From Tricholoma matsutake (lineage: Eukaryota > Basidiomycota > Agaricomycetes > Agaricales > Tricholomataceae): a stretch of DNA of 64,000 bases. Positions 32,151 through 41,994 of the stretch are shown here, in pieces (the first letter of the stretch is position 1; each line of letters begins with the position of its first letter). The translations under genes were made by a program, and so were the position numbers. The stretch covers positions 5,580,001 to 5,644,000 of the forward strand of contig AP026542.1 of the NCBI GenBank assembly GCA_026075535.2. The letters are read 5' to 3'. Below the pieces are notes generated by a model that did no database searches, was not told the origin of the DNA, and saw nothing but the letters and a program-made list of their open reading frames with translations.

Positions 32151-33938
32151 TCATGTAGGATGTCCCACTCCTCACCCTGGGGTGCAATGCCTTCCAGTGC
32201 CTGAATGGTGAACAGGTCTGGCTGCAACAACACAATGTTTTGATTGTCATCGCTGCCATCCCCATGGTCTGCATGTTGGGAGAGGGCATCAGTCTTCCCC
32301 ATGCTGCAACCCAGATGGTGATGCAAGGAGAAGTCGAATCTGGATAGATACAGGGACCAACGAGCTTGATGATGGTTCAATTTCTTGGCCATCATAAAGT
32401 ACTCAAGATTCTTGTGATCCGTCCAAATTTCCACCTTGTTTTGGGCACCCTCGAGGAAGTGTTGCCACTCCTCAAGCACATGCATTATCGCCAACATCTC
32501 TTTGTCATGGATCTCATAGTTTCACTCTACAGCACTAAGGCTTTTGGAGTAGAATGCAACAGGATGCCACTTCTGGTCCTCCAGAGACTGCTGAGACAAC
32601 ATGGCACCCGTCACAAAGTCAGAACTGTTGGCTTCTACATGAAAAGGACGTGAATCATCAGCAAAGGTAAGAATGGGAGCAGAAGTGGCCATCTCCTTAA
32701 GCTTTTCGAATGCCTCCTGTTGTGCATTATCCCACCTCCATACCTCCTTTCCTGTCAAGTCAACAGTGGTTGTGCATGATGTGAGAAATCCTTGATAAAA
32801 TGCTGATAGAAATTGATGAAGCCCAGGAAAGACTGCACCTCTTTCTTGTTCATGGGCATCAGCCAAGCCATGACCCCATTCACCTTGATAGGATCCATCT
32901 CCACCTGATCCTCCGAGATAATCAGGCTGAGGTACTTGATCTTGGTCTTCTCAAACTCACACTTGTCCTGATGAAGGTAGAGTTTGTACCATTGAAGCCA
33001 TTCTAGGACAAGGCGTGTGATGCAATGGTGCTCTTCAACTGTGCAAGTAAAGATGAGGATGTTGTTGAGATAGATACAATGCCTTTGAGGATGAGGTCAT
33101 GGAAGATGTTGTTCATCATGGTCTGAAAGGTGGCAGGACTATTAGTAAGGCCAAAGAACATGATGAGCGGTTCAAAAAGACCACAGTTGGTACAAAAGGC
33201 TGCCTTCCACTCATCTCCCTCCTTTATCCTCACATTATTGTAGCCCCAATGGACATTGAGCTTGGTGAAGTTCACGAGTTTGGAGATGAGAGGTAATGGG
33301 TAGCGATTTTTGACTGTGATGTCGTTGAGCCTTCTGTAGTCTTGAACTGGTCAAAGTGAGCCATCCTTCTTCTTGACAAAGAAAAAGGGAGAGGCCATGG
33401 GTGACTTTGATGGTCAAATATGTCCAGGGGCCAGGTGCTTGTTGATGAACTGGTCAAGCTGTCGCTGTTCTTCAGGAGAGAGAGGATAGACCTTGAAGGA
33501 TGAAGGGGTTGCACTGGGGGTGAGTTCAATCATGTGATCCCATGGCTTGTGCACAGGGAGAGAGTCGAATAATTCCTTGGAGAACACATCCCCAAACTCA
33601 TGAAGATGAGGAAGCAAGGAATTAGTAGAGAATTTAGCAGCATTGTTTTTGTGGAAGGCCTCGGCGAGGCATTGGGATATGTTCAATGTAGCATACACCT
33701 CGTGCAATGGACGAATCGCAGTGTAGAGGATCCAATCACCTTCCTCCACTTCCTCTGGCTCCTCATCATCTGAGTCTGAGTCTGGCATCAGATCAGGAAC
33801 CCCTTCTAACTCCACTTCAGGTATAGGCAGGGGTCTGGCATGACACTTCTGAGTATGTTGTATTGTGGCCCTTTGTCCATGACATTCTTGCCTGGCTTCT
33901 GTGAAACAAGTACGACAGTGGGATAGACATCGGCTCAT
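32151..33938 (-). pseudogene. Element 2 reverse transcriptase-RNase H
   Basis: Pieces in several frames: DYRR-type finger region (33272-33938), [18 protein letters not shown] and [14 protein letters not shown] (33003-33275), then loss of the YxDD frame by a small deletion near 33075 (GIVSISTTS). RNase H (from 32866) begins with TTVDLTGKEVWRWDNAQQEA after the 1-bp deletion also present in element 3, and has EANSSDFVTGAMLSQQ. A CAG/TGA-type change near 32521 splits RNase H. Clearly inactive. Confidence 0.88.
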
Positions 33939-34088
33939 GGTAACCTCCCTGGTACACCAGTCGACCTCTGGGTTATAGTCTCAAAGCCACAGATAGCCCA
34001 AAATCACCTTCTGCTTTCCTAATTGAGTGACAGCAAAAAGGGCACACTCACTATGATCTTTGTAACAGAGGACCAGGTCTACAACCTC

Positions 34089-34526
34089 TCAGATGGCACC
34101 AGCTTTGTTTGGGGACCCATCCACATTATAAACAGGTATCAGATGCGAGAGTGAGCGAGTATTCAGGTGATGTTGTTGTGCAAGATGGGCATCAATGAAG
34201 AGACTGGTCACACCAGAGTCCAGGAGTGCAGAGACACTGAGTATCTGTCCAGTGTTGGTAGTCTGTAGTTCAATTGCTAGGTTCAAGGAATGTGTAGAGG
34301 GAGTGGACGCAACAATATATTTGCATGGTAGTTTACACTCCCATGATTTAATTTTGGGGTGTGGAGCAGAGAGAGAGATGGGAAGAGCAGGTACATCTTC
34401 AGCCAACTTCGAAGGGTCAGAGAGGGGAACAGTCACAGAAATAGATTCATTCTCTGGGGATTCAACTGACAAAACTTCAAAGTGGTTATGGACAGGCAGT
34501 GAGGGCATATGATTCACTCGCTGCAA
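34089..34526 (-). pseudogene. Element 2 retropepsin
   Basis: Contains LLDSGVTSLFIDAHL with the catalytic DSG and the preceding CKLPCKYIVASTPSTHSL linker. The frame ends at AGAI, where element 1 continues REVADLVLHY, so the flap and the ILGYPWL end are out of frame. The hAT insertion lies about 160 bp upstream, in gag. Confidence 0.85.
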
Positions 34527-34695
34527 ATAGAAAAATCCTGCTCCTCTACAACTTCTGACTTGATCTCCTCTGCAACCTGATCCTTCGCTTCCTCGACATC
34601 TACAGGTGCCAACAAGTCTTGGAGGAGTTCATCTCACCCCTTGGGGGTGAGCATGCAGATATCCTGATGATGGGGACATGCTCCAGCCCTGTGCC

Positions 34696-36124
34696 TAGTG
34701 TTTAAAGGTCTGGTCCATAGGACCGGGAAAAGACCAAAGACTGAACCAAACCGACACACAGTCCGGTCCATTTTTCAGTTGTGGTTGCTTACTTTCGAGC
34801 TCAGTCCAGTTGCCAGTTGCCTTGTTTTGAAAATATTTAAAAACCATTACAAAACCGGTTACAATTGGTTGCAACCGGTTTTCTCGCAGTATATACAATG
34901 TACTATGTACCTGCTTAGAAGTAAGAAATTATAACTAACATAAGTACTAATCATAACTATTTATCATATGGTTACACTACATTACACTACAATTACATGC
35001 AGTGGGACAAGTCGGGGTAGTTATTTGGCAGGTACTTATATACCCTGTGGCTGTGCACAGACCATGTGGTCATGTGCTCCTGAAGAAAAGAAAAGTGGCA
35101 CCATTGCCAGATGACTCCCACAACAACAAACAACTCCCACAACTCCCATCCCATCTGTCCACCACCACCATCAACACATGCACACCACCTGCCCCAAAAC
35201 CACCGCCAACAAACGAATGCAAAGCAGACGGCCCAAATGATGACCAGCATCGTTTGGGCCATTGGGTATGATTTTTTTGTTTAATCTTATTTCAATTACT
35301 AATAATTCTTTTTGTAGTGTCTCTTTTGCAAATGATGTCGCCTAGACATGACACAATGCACCTGGGCCCTCACCGTACCCATGCCCTACATCACCGCTGC
35401 GAGCCTCTGCTCGCAGGGTGGCAACGGGTCCCATTTCTGGACGACAACAATGACACAACAACATGGCACCAACACGCCGCCACGCTGCCATGTCACAGCA
35501 CCACCACGCCACCACATCACAGCACCACCATGCCACCATGCTGCCACGTCACAGCACCACCAGCCCACCTGCAAGCCACTGCTCACAGGGGTAGATGGAG
35601 GTGCTGACGACCATGGGGGGACAACAAACAAGAACGTGAACAGGGAGGATGACAGGGAGAAGACAACAATGACAGCAAAAATGGGAGGGTGGCGACAGGG
35701 AGGAGACGACAAATGCCAGCACGGGGACGACAACACGGGGATGATGGACAACAACACAAAGATGACAAATGACAATGCAGGGACAACGAACGATGGGGCT
35801 GACCATAATGAATACCCGGGACAACATACAATGCCCCGTTCTCACTGCAAACGCAAGTCTGTGGGTTCTTTTTTCTTTTTCTTTTCTTTCTTTCATTGTG
35901 ACAGATGCACCTTACAGGTGTTGTTCGCTCTTTTTTTTTCTTTCTTTCTATTAGCAACACCCCACCACTGCGAGCACCTGCTCACAGGGTGTGTTGTAAT
36001 TAGTTGTATTTAATATATAGTAAAATTAAAATATGTATTGAAAATTGCTGGAAAAACTGGTTGTGGTTGCTGGTTGCCCATCTTGGGGTCAAAAAACCGG
36101 ACTGAACTGGACCTTAAAACACTA
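34696..36124 (+). mobile_element. Non-autonomous hAT element in element 2 gag
   Basis: 1,429 bp with inverted ends TAGTGTTTAAAGGTC and TAGTGTTTTAAGGTCC, flanked by perfect 8-bp duplications CCTGTGCC (34688-34695 and 36125-36132). Removing it rejoins the CCHC zinc-knuckle region of gag. Subterminal words such as CGGACTGAACTGGACC repeat in both ends. The interior has low-complexity exon-like DNA, a canonical short intron (35266-35317) and hairpins at 35397-35416, 35568-35589 and 35968-35987, resembling the 13-16 kb element. No transposase. Confidence 0.93.
35230..35317 (+). other. GGCCCAAA hairpin followed by a short intron
   Basis: Arms GGCCCAAATGATG and CATCGTTTGGGCC (one mismatch) with a ~4-nt loop end five bases before GTATGA. 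The intron-like part (35266-35317, 52 bp) has TTACTAAT near its end and closes with TTTTTGTAG. Same stem and same relation to a donor site as at 13903 and 15136, but in a different element and on the other strand. Confidence 0.7.
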
Positions 36125-36132
36125 CCTGTGCC

Positions 36133-37200
36133 CAGTTTCCCCACAGCAGTAGCAGAGATCCAACCTATGTGCATGGCTGCGGGCCGCATCAACATCCATT
36201 GGTACTGGGACATTGATGGCTGGTGTGGGAGTCTGACAAACAGGAATGGGGTTATGGTGGGGAAGGGTTTGATTGAAGGTGTAGGGCGCATGAGTGGTAG
36301 TTGGAGCATGGAATTCAGTGTTAAACACTGCATTTGTGAGTCAGTTCTCATCACAGAGTGAAGCAGCTTCATACCAAGCATAGATATCATCGTCTGCTGG
36401 ACACCCTTCCAACATCTGTGCAATCTGGTCCTGAATTTCTCGATTGAGGCCCCATTGGAACTTCACCACCACTGGTAGCCCACTCCCATATCCTGCCATG
36501 TCCACCAAATCCTTAAACTCATCAATATAATCGTCCATGGATCGACGTGCCTGGTGGTAAGAGGATGACTTGAGCCATGTCACTGTTTGGTGGCACTTGT
36601 TGAGGGGACAAAAGTGGCATACAAACTCTGCTCAAAAGTCACCCCAAGTGGAGAAAGGTAGAGAACTGAGCTCTTTAGTTTGGCACAGAATACGGTCCAT
36701 GTAGAGATAGGCACGTTTGGATTTCATGTATGTGAAGGCCCAATAAATTTTTGCAGCCTCATCGACAAATTGATGTGACTGGAGACTGATGTACAACTCA
36801 CAGGAATTAAGAAATGCATGCCCCTGTGCATGTGCACCATCAAATTTGGCAGGGGGAGACAGTTTAATCTGGGCACACTCCTTAGTGGGCATGTTTGGTG
36901 GTGCATCATTGTTGGGCGCACTTGGAGTCGCAATGGGGGAATATTGGTCGCAGGGTCAGTCTGGAGGGTCCTGACGAAGTTTTCAATCATAGATTTAAGT
37001 GAATCGATTTGCATGTGTATTCTGGTAACATCGCTTTCAAGCATGTCGAGGCACTCTGATGTGTCCATGTCACTAGGGGGTGCGTTTGGCAAAAATGGCA
37101 GCGCACTAAAGGTGGGACTGTTGGGAATGATGTGTAGGGAGTCTGTGGAGCTTTGGGAAGTGTTGTCCACTCCATACCTGCCTATCTTGGGCAGCACATT
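36133..37200 (-). pseudogene. Element 2 Gag
   Basis: From the 5' side: coiled-coil segment CLDMLESDVTRIHMQIDSLK (36724-37200), Gag domain IYWAFTYMKSKRAYLYMD (36632-36892), SMDDYIDEFKDLVDMAGY (36341-36583), and a zinc knuckle CYCCGETGHR cut by the hAT element after GHR. Stops at about 36600 and 36350 separate the frames. It corresponds part by part to element 1 Gag. Confidence 0.88.
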
Positions 37201-37233
37201 TGTGATTTCGGGCCTTAGGAGAGAGTTTTCTAC

Positions 37234-37650
37234 TATAAGGGCAACCTCAGCCTCTAGCAAAGGGAAATCCAAAGTTAAAATTATACTACATATTACAGGG
37301 ATTGGGGGTGCACCTAGCAAAGTGAAATCCAAAGAGAAAACTCTAAGGATCCCTTTGCCAATGCCCAGTATATGTGAAGATGGCAAAAATCAAATAATAA
37401 TCTAAAAATAGAAAAGGCAGAGATAGGCAGATCAAGGCTGCCAAATGACATCATAACAAGGGGTAGATGTTGGAAGGGGTGCTCTGCCTCTAAATATAAA
37501 ACTGTCAACATGCAGAAATGTGATAGAAAGGGAAATTAGTAATAAAATCTGGAAAAATCATAGAAAATGAAGAATAGAAGGAAATGAAGTGAGGAAAAAT
37601 ATAGAACGAACATAAAAAATAGGAGAAACACACAGGGCACCCCCCCTACA
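37234..37650 (-). repeat. Family A element 2, 5' LTR
   Basis: 417 bp. In sense it starts TGTAGGGGGGGTG because eight bases near the end are missing. The self-priming complement AGAAAACTCT lies at 37335-37344. Confidence 0.95.
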
Positions 37651-37655
37651 GCATC

Positions 37656-37946
37656 TGCAAGGATGTTGTCAACACATGGCAATGGATGTGAATCTGTCAC
37701 TGTATTACTATTGAGTTGACGGTAATCATTAACCCAGCATGGTAGATCTCCAGCATCCGCTTTCGGGACCAGGAACACAGGAGAAGTGTGAGCTGATGAG
37801 GATGGCTGGATACAGCCTGCATCCATGTGTCGTTGTATCAAGATGCTCCAAGCCTCTTGGTACTTACGAGGGCAGGAATAATTTCTTGTAGTAATTGCTT
37901 TATCAGCATCTTTCAAGGTGATTTTACAGAGCACTGAGTTCAGCAT
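37656..37946 (-). pseudogene. Family B RT, N-terminal part
   Basis: Reads ITLKDADKAITTRNYSCPRK, the fingers region HMDAGCIQPSSSAHTSPVFL, then VPKADAGDLPCWVNDYRQLN and LPCVDNILADA, at which point element 2 interrupts it. The frame resumes at 30207 without a lost codon. Confidence 0.9.
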
Positions 37947-38111
37947 TTCCTCAACATAAGGAATAGGTTTGAAAATGTCTGCATAAGTTTCTTTGATTTC
38001 TGCCCCCAGTTTGAGGAGCTGTTCTTCAGCTGCAAGTTGTTTGACATGTAACCTGACTGTGGCAATTATGTCTATTCCATTGACACATTCACATCTTGCG
38101 TCGATTAGAGG

Positions 38112-38768
38112 TCATCGAGTTTTGCATAAGGTTTTAAGTTCCTCAACTACTAATTTTTGTCTTATTTTAATTTCTGCAGTCAATTTGTGAATGTCTATTT
38201 TCAAATTAGGAACTATGCATTGTGTGGGGTGTAGCAAATTGAAACCACAGCTGTAATCTATAACTGTCCCATTATGGGCATCAATGACAATGTTGTTGTG
38301 TGAAAGGAAAGGCAGGCCCAGAATGATAGGTAAATATAACTTTGGTGCTACCAAGGTGCGAACAGTATGAGCTGAATAAAAGTTGTTATGGTCATGCAAT
38401 TTCAGTTTGACCCAGTGGGTCAGGGACACAGAGGCAGAAGATTCATTGAAAATGGCACCCGAGACTGGAAAGGGGTGAGGCAGCAAACACATTGGCAGGT
38501 TCAGGCGACAGACAAGGGATTCCTTGATCAAAACTGCTGGGGAACCATGATCAATAAGTGCAGTTATCTCAATGCAAGAAGTACAGGAATCATGAAGGGA
38601 ATCTGCAGCACATTCCCACACCAGGTGTGGTTTAAAGAAAGGGATGTGTGTGCTCACCGAGTCATTTGAGTTGTGAGACAGGTCACTGTCGCCCCCACCA
38701 AGGATTGAGCTTTCATTTGGTGGGTACATGGCAGCAACAGGGTATGAAGACATTCCTAAGACGCTCAC
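38112..38768 (-). pseudogene. Family B retropepsin
   Basis: A retropepsin-like domain with TALIDHGSPAVLIKESL at the catalytic site and LYLPIILGLPFLSHNNIVID at the C-terminal side. The catalytic triplet reads DHG where DCG or DSG is usual in this group; the Asp is kept. The upstream part is a linker. The frame is open to 38112 and then broken before RT. Confidence 0.85.
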
Positions 38769-38823
38769 AATGGGAAGGGCAGGTGGGGCAGCATTCAGTT
38801 GGGGTGGAGCAGAAGATACAGCG

Positions 38824-40169
38824 TTAATTGTAGTAGGTTTTCATCCCTTGGAACCAGCAAGGTTGGCAATTTGATCCGTTTTGTGCTTCATTTACACTAA
38901 CCATTGAGCATTCGACATATCTGTCACCATTGGGGAACTTGCAAGTGTGTCCCTCTGGCATGTAGAATCCCCTGCATTTTTTGCAACTGTTGTAGGTTTC
39001 AAGATACTTCCTTTCATGATCTGTAAGTTTTGGGGGGTGCGTGACGGAAGATGTCATTTGGGTACGCAATGAGGTGTTTTGAGCACAAGCACCTGGGGCC
39101 TGCCTGAAGCTATCTGTGAGACCTACTGCTGAGCTAGAGCATTTGAGACTCCTTGCAGCTAGGGAACTGCACGGGTTTCCCACACTTTTATTTCCTAATT
39201 TATTCAATGAGTTTTGCATGAAAAGTCATAAAAAAAAGGTTTTCTGGAAGGTTTTTGTTGGCTCTTTGTGATCTAACACATAAAACAATATTTGGGTGAC
39301 ATCTGTCATGTGACAGGGTCGAAAATAAATTATTTTGTCCTTTGTATCACAAGCATCCATTGAATAGCTATCAGAAAATCATTTTTTCATGACTTTTCAT
39401 GCAAAACTCATTGAATAAATTAGGAAATAAAAGCATGGGAAACCCATGGGTGAAACCCATGCAGTTCCCTACTTGCAGCGTCCTCAGCATCATGCTTGCG
39501 AGCATTCCTGTCCTTGGCCAGTTTTTGATCTAGCTTTGTTAATGTGTCCACGAAGCTCTGCAGTTTACCTTCTGCCTTCAGTGCATCCATGGCTGCAGCT
39601 GCCAGAGTGTTTGCCCCAGCCACTCCATTGTTTCCCACTTCACCTTCATCATCGCTGGAGTTGTGGTTATCTTTCCAGTGGTCGAAGGCCACTGCCAGTT
39701 CAGGGGAGATGTTTGATTCAATCTGCTTTTGGAGCTGGATAGGTGAGAGGTGAAATTGTGAACCCTTGAGCAAGAGGTTGTCATGGCAAAGAGCATCAAT
39801 GAAGTTGGAAAAAGGTGTCTTGTTCTGTTTGGTGGAGCATACTTTGTGGGCCAGCTCTTGCTGCCAATGTTTTGGCAACCAACACCAGCATACTTTAGAC
39901 ATAAATTCAATGAATGAAAGCTTTGATAAAATTTCTTGTTGTGATTGATACCAGTCAGAAAATAATGGGTCCTCGAAAGAGTAAATGATGTGATCCACAA
40001 AGTTCTTTGCATCCAGTCCATCTTTGTTCTGAAGGTAACCTCGTGCATGGTGCTCGAAGCGATGCAATAGCTTGGGTGTCATGTTTCCTGCAGATATCAT
40101 TGGGTGTTTCCCATTGTTGAGACTGAGGACAGTGTTGGATGAAGTGGAACTCATGTTTTCAAGCAACAT
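38824..40169 (-). pseudogene. Family B Gag, split by a MITE
   Basis: The N-terminal frame (from 40169) has LHRFEHHARGYLQNKDGL and SFIEFMSKVCWCWLPKHW, then a coiled-coil-like KLDQKLAKDRNARKHDAEDA. The MITE interrupts there. The C-terminal frame (38824-39219) has a Cys-rich knuckle with YNSCKKCRGFYMPEGHTC. Restoring the empty site by eye joins AEDAA to SLKCSSSAV, so the reading frame was open before insertion. Confidence 0.85.
39160..39471. mobile_element. hAT-type MITE (312 bp) in family B gag
   Basis: Long inverted repeats of about 80 bp start TAGGGAACTGCACGGGTTTC on the left and TAGGGAACTGCATGGGTTTC inverted on the right. Perfect 8-bp duplications CTTGCAGC flank it at 39152-39159 and 39472-39479. 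It has no coding capacity. It would be moved by a hAT transposase from elsewhere. Confidence 0.95.
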
Positions 40170-40644
40170 GATGATATGGTAGTCATCAGGAGAGCTAGAA
40201 GAACTTCGCCTGCATCTTAGTGAAGCTATGGCAGTAGGAGGTTGAGTAGTTTACGCTGCATTTGTCACAATGGCCACAAGAGGATTTGGAAGTGATTTAT
40301 TTTCTATGACAGAGGCAGAAGGGCAGTTGGGAGTAACTGTATGTGCATCATTTGCTAGGATGGAGGCAAGAGGATGACTTTGGGCAGGTGTATGCACATC
40401 GTTTGATATGATGGAGGCAGTTTGTGGCTGTGACAATGATGTGGAAGCTGCATCAAGATTTCTGGAGTTCACAAGGAATGGTGCAAGCAACACTTGGCTG
40501 GCATTGGCAGGTAAGGTGTTCCTCACCCTACTACAAGTAGTAAGGGGAATAAATAAACTTGGTTTTTGAGACAGTGTTTGACTGTCACCAAAATCTCATA
40601 ATAAGCATGTGAATTAAGCAACATTGTTTAAGTTTTAAAAAAAG

Positions 40645-40899
40645 TGGAAGCCTATCCCCTATTGGGGACAGGCAACACTAGAGATAGAGGAAAAAGAGTC
40701 AAGAAATGGAAGAACTCACAACTAAACACATGATATAACAAGACAACGTCATGTAATTAGAAGCGAGATTATACAAAAGCAGTGTAATAAGGGAAGTAAG
40801 TAAGTGGGGGAAGGGAAGAAGGAACAATTGTCTATATCTGGTAGTATATAAGGTCCACGTACAAACAAGTGTCATGAGATGATGTAAGCCAGGCTTACA
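40645..40899 (-). repeat. Family B 5' LTR
   Basis: 255 bp, TGGAAGCC to GGCTTACA on the plus strand, followed by TGTAA. The sense strand just inside reads CTTTTTTTAAAACTT; no tRNA-type primer site is obvious. A GTATATAAGG block near 40843-40852 is a possible promoter TATA element. Confidence 0.93.
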
Positions 40900-40904
40900 T
40901 GTAA

Positions 40905-41886
40905 TAGGGGAAATTTCACAGGAGACTTTTTATTCTTGCCTCCATGATACTGGGATTTTGCCTGAGGCAGCAGCTGACTATACTGAAATGATGATTCAAC
41001 AAGTACAGAGCTGTGGCCATCACATTTGACCTCCTGTTCCTTGAACCCCTCCTGGCTCTCAACCTTCTTCTCCTCTCCAGAATAGGGCCAGCACTCCTGA
41101 AGGTCTGGAAGGAGAAGATTTATTTGATTTTTGTTGTTGTCACAATGCACTTCTCCAAGCCCAACAAGGCCATCCAACAGATAATGCACTTAACCAGCAA
41201 AGGTAGCTGATGCAGTTGCTTGGGCAACCCTTCAAGCAAAGATAACTCAATTATGTCTGCCCAATATCTCTTCACCTTCTGCCAACTGATCTGCCACCCA
41301 ATTTGCTGAAAGCCTATCCATGTTGTTTTGGGATTCTCATGCCAGTGATTCTGCTGCTGTTGTTGCACCTCATCTGGCTCACATTGCAGGAGGAGCAAGA
41401 AATGATGAACATCTGAAGAAAACTTGAGAGATCAGAGCACTTTTCAAGAGCAACTCTTTCTGTGACTTGACAATCACTAATGCTCAACTTGCACCTCTCA
41501 ACAAACCTCTTCCTCGTTCTATATGGAAAAAGATTGTTTTAGAGGAATTCATCGACTTCACCAAGTTATTTGCTTCTATGGACCAGGGTTACAACCACTA
41601 TGATGAGCCAGAAGATTTTGCAGCAGGCTTTGCCATCATCAAGAAAAATTATCTTTCTGCTAAATGCAACATCATCTCTGAAGTGGATTGGATTCAGGTT
41701 TTTGATGCATGGAAGGATGGAGTTCTCCTCATCTTCCCTCACCAAGCCACCGAGTTACAGGGCTACCATCATTTTGTCATGGACATCTTTTGTTCCACTC
41801 CTCTTAATCCAGCTGCCTGTAATGATGTTACTTATTTACACTTATTTACTGCTCAGATTGCATTCTTGGACAGATACAGATGACAT
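40905..41886 (+). pseudogene. Unknown transposon-associated ORF, 3' part
   Basis: Continues the ORF begun at 26979 with IGEISQETFYSCLHDTGILP and EAAADYTEMMIQQVQSC, then runs through several stops and a PEGLEGEDL-like segment. A longer open part (41467-41883) has PLPRSIWKKIVLEEFIDFTK, LFASMDQGYNHYDEPEDFAA and DAWKDGVLLIFPH. From memory, this order of segments (a GxxSxEEFY part, PEGLxGxD, then PLPRSIWRxIxxDxFVDFEKL and GYDHxDEPKDFG) occurs in repeated Agaricomycete ORFs of unknown function, probably carried by mobile elements. The 3' end is lost where family C begins. Confidence 0.65.
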
Positions 41887-41994
41887 GGATCTATCTTTCT
41901 TTCTTACCATCATCACCTTCATCATCATTGATAGGATCTCTCACTTATAAAATCACCTCTTTTGCCTGCTTAGTCTCAGTCTGACTCTAGTAAA

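Larger units (their letters stand above)
30213..37650 (-). mobile_element. Family A element 2, nested in family B RT
   Basis: LTRs of 418 and 417 bp, flanked by GCATC at 30208-30212 and 37651-37655. Taking the element out joins ILADA to GQGKIW in frame, which proves the insertion. The right LTR lacks GTCCCCTT from its end (CCCCCCCTACA). The element holds a 1.4-kb hAT insertion in gag. It shares with element 3 a 1-bp deletion in RT relative to element 1, and all genes have breaks. Confidence 0.95.
27070..40899 (-). mobile_element. Ty3/gypsy family B with nested insertions
   Basis: Bounded by TGTAA duplications at 27065-27069 and 40900-40904; their removal restores an open frame across the site. 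Internal genes (gag, protease, RT, RNase H, integrase with a chromodomain start) are on the minus strand. The left end is abnormal: an inverted 255-bp LTR precedes the normal 3' LTR. Insertions inside it are family A element 2 in RT (GCATC duplication) and a 312-bp hAT MITE in gag (CTTGCAGC). Without those it is about 6.1 kb. All genes carry breaks. Confidence 0.92.

Noticed and set aside
35348..36013. 221-codon plus-strand frame inside the hAT element
   Set aside because: Composed of simple CACC/ACGAC-type repeats and interrupted by hairpins; no domain and no conservation visible between the two related interiors.
40872..41189. 105-codon minus-strand frame right of family B
   Set aside because: Antisense to the unknown ORF that continues across the TGTAA site; it also starts in unique DNA but runs into the LTR end.
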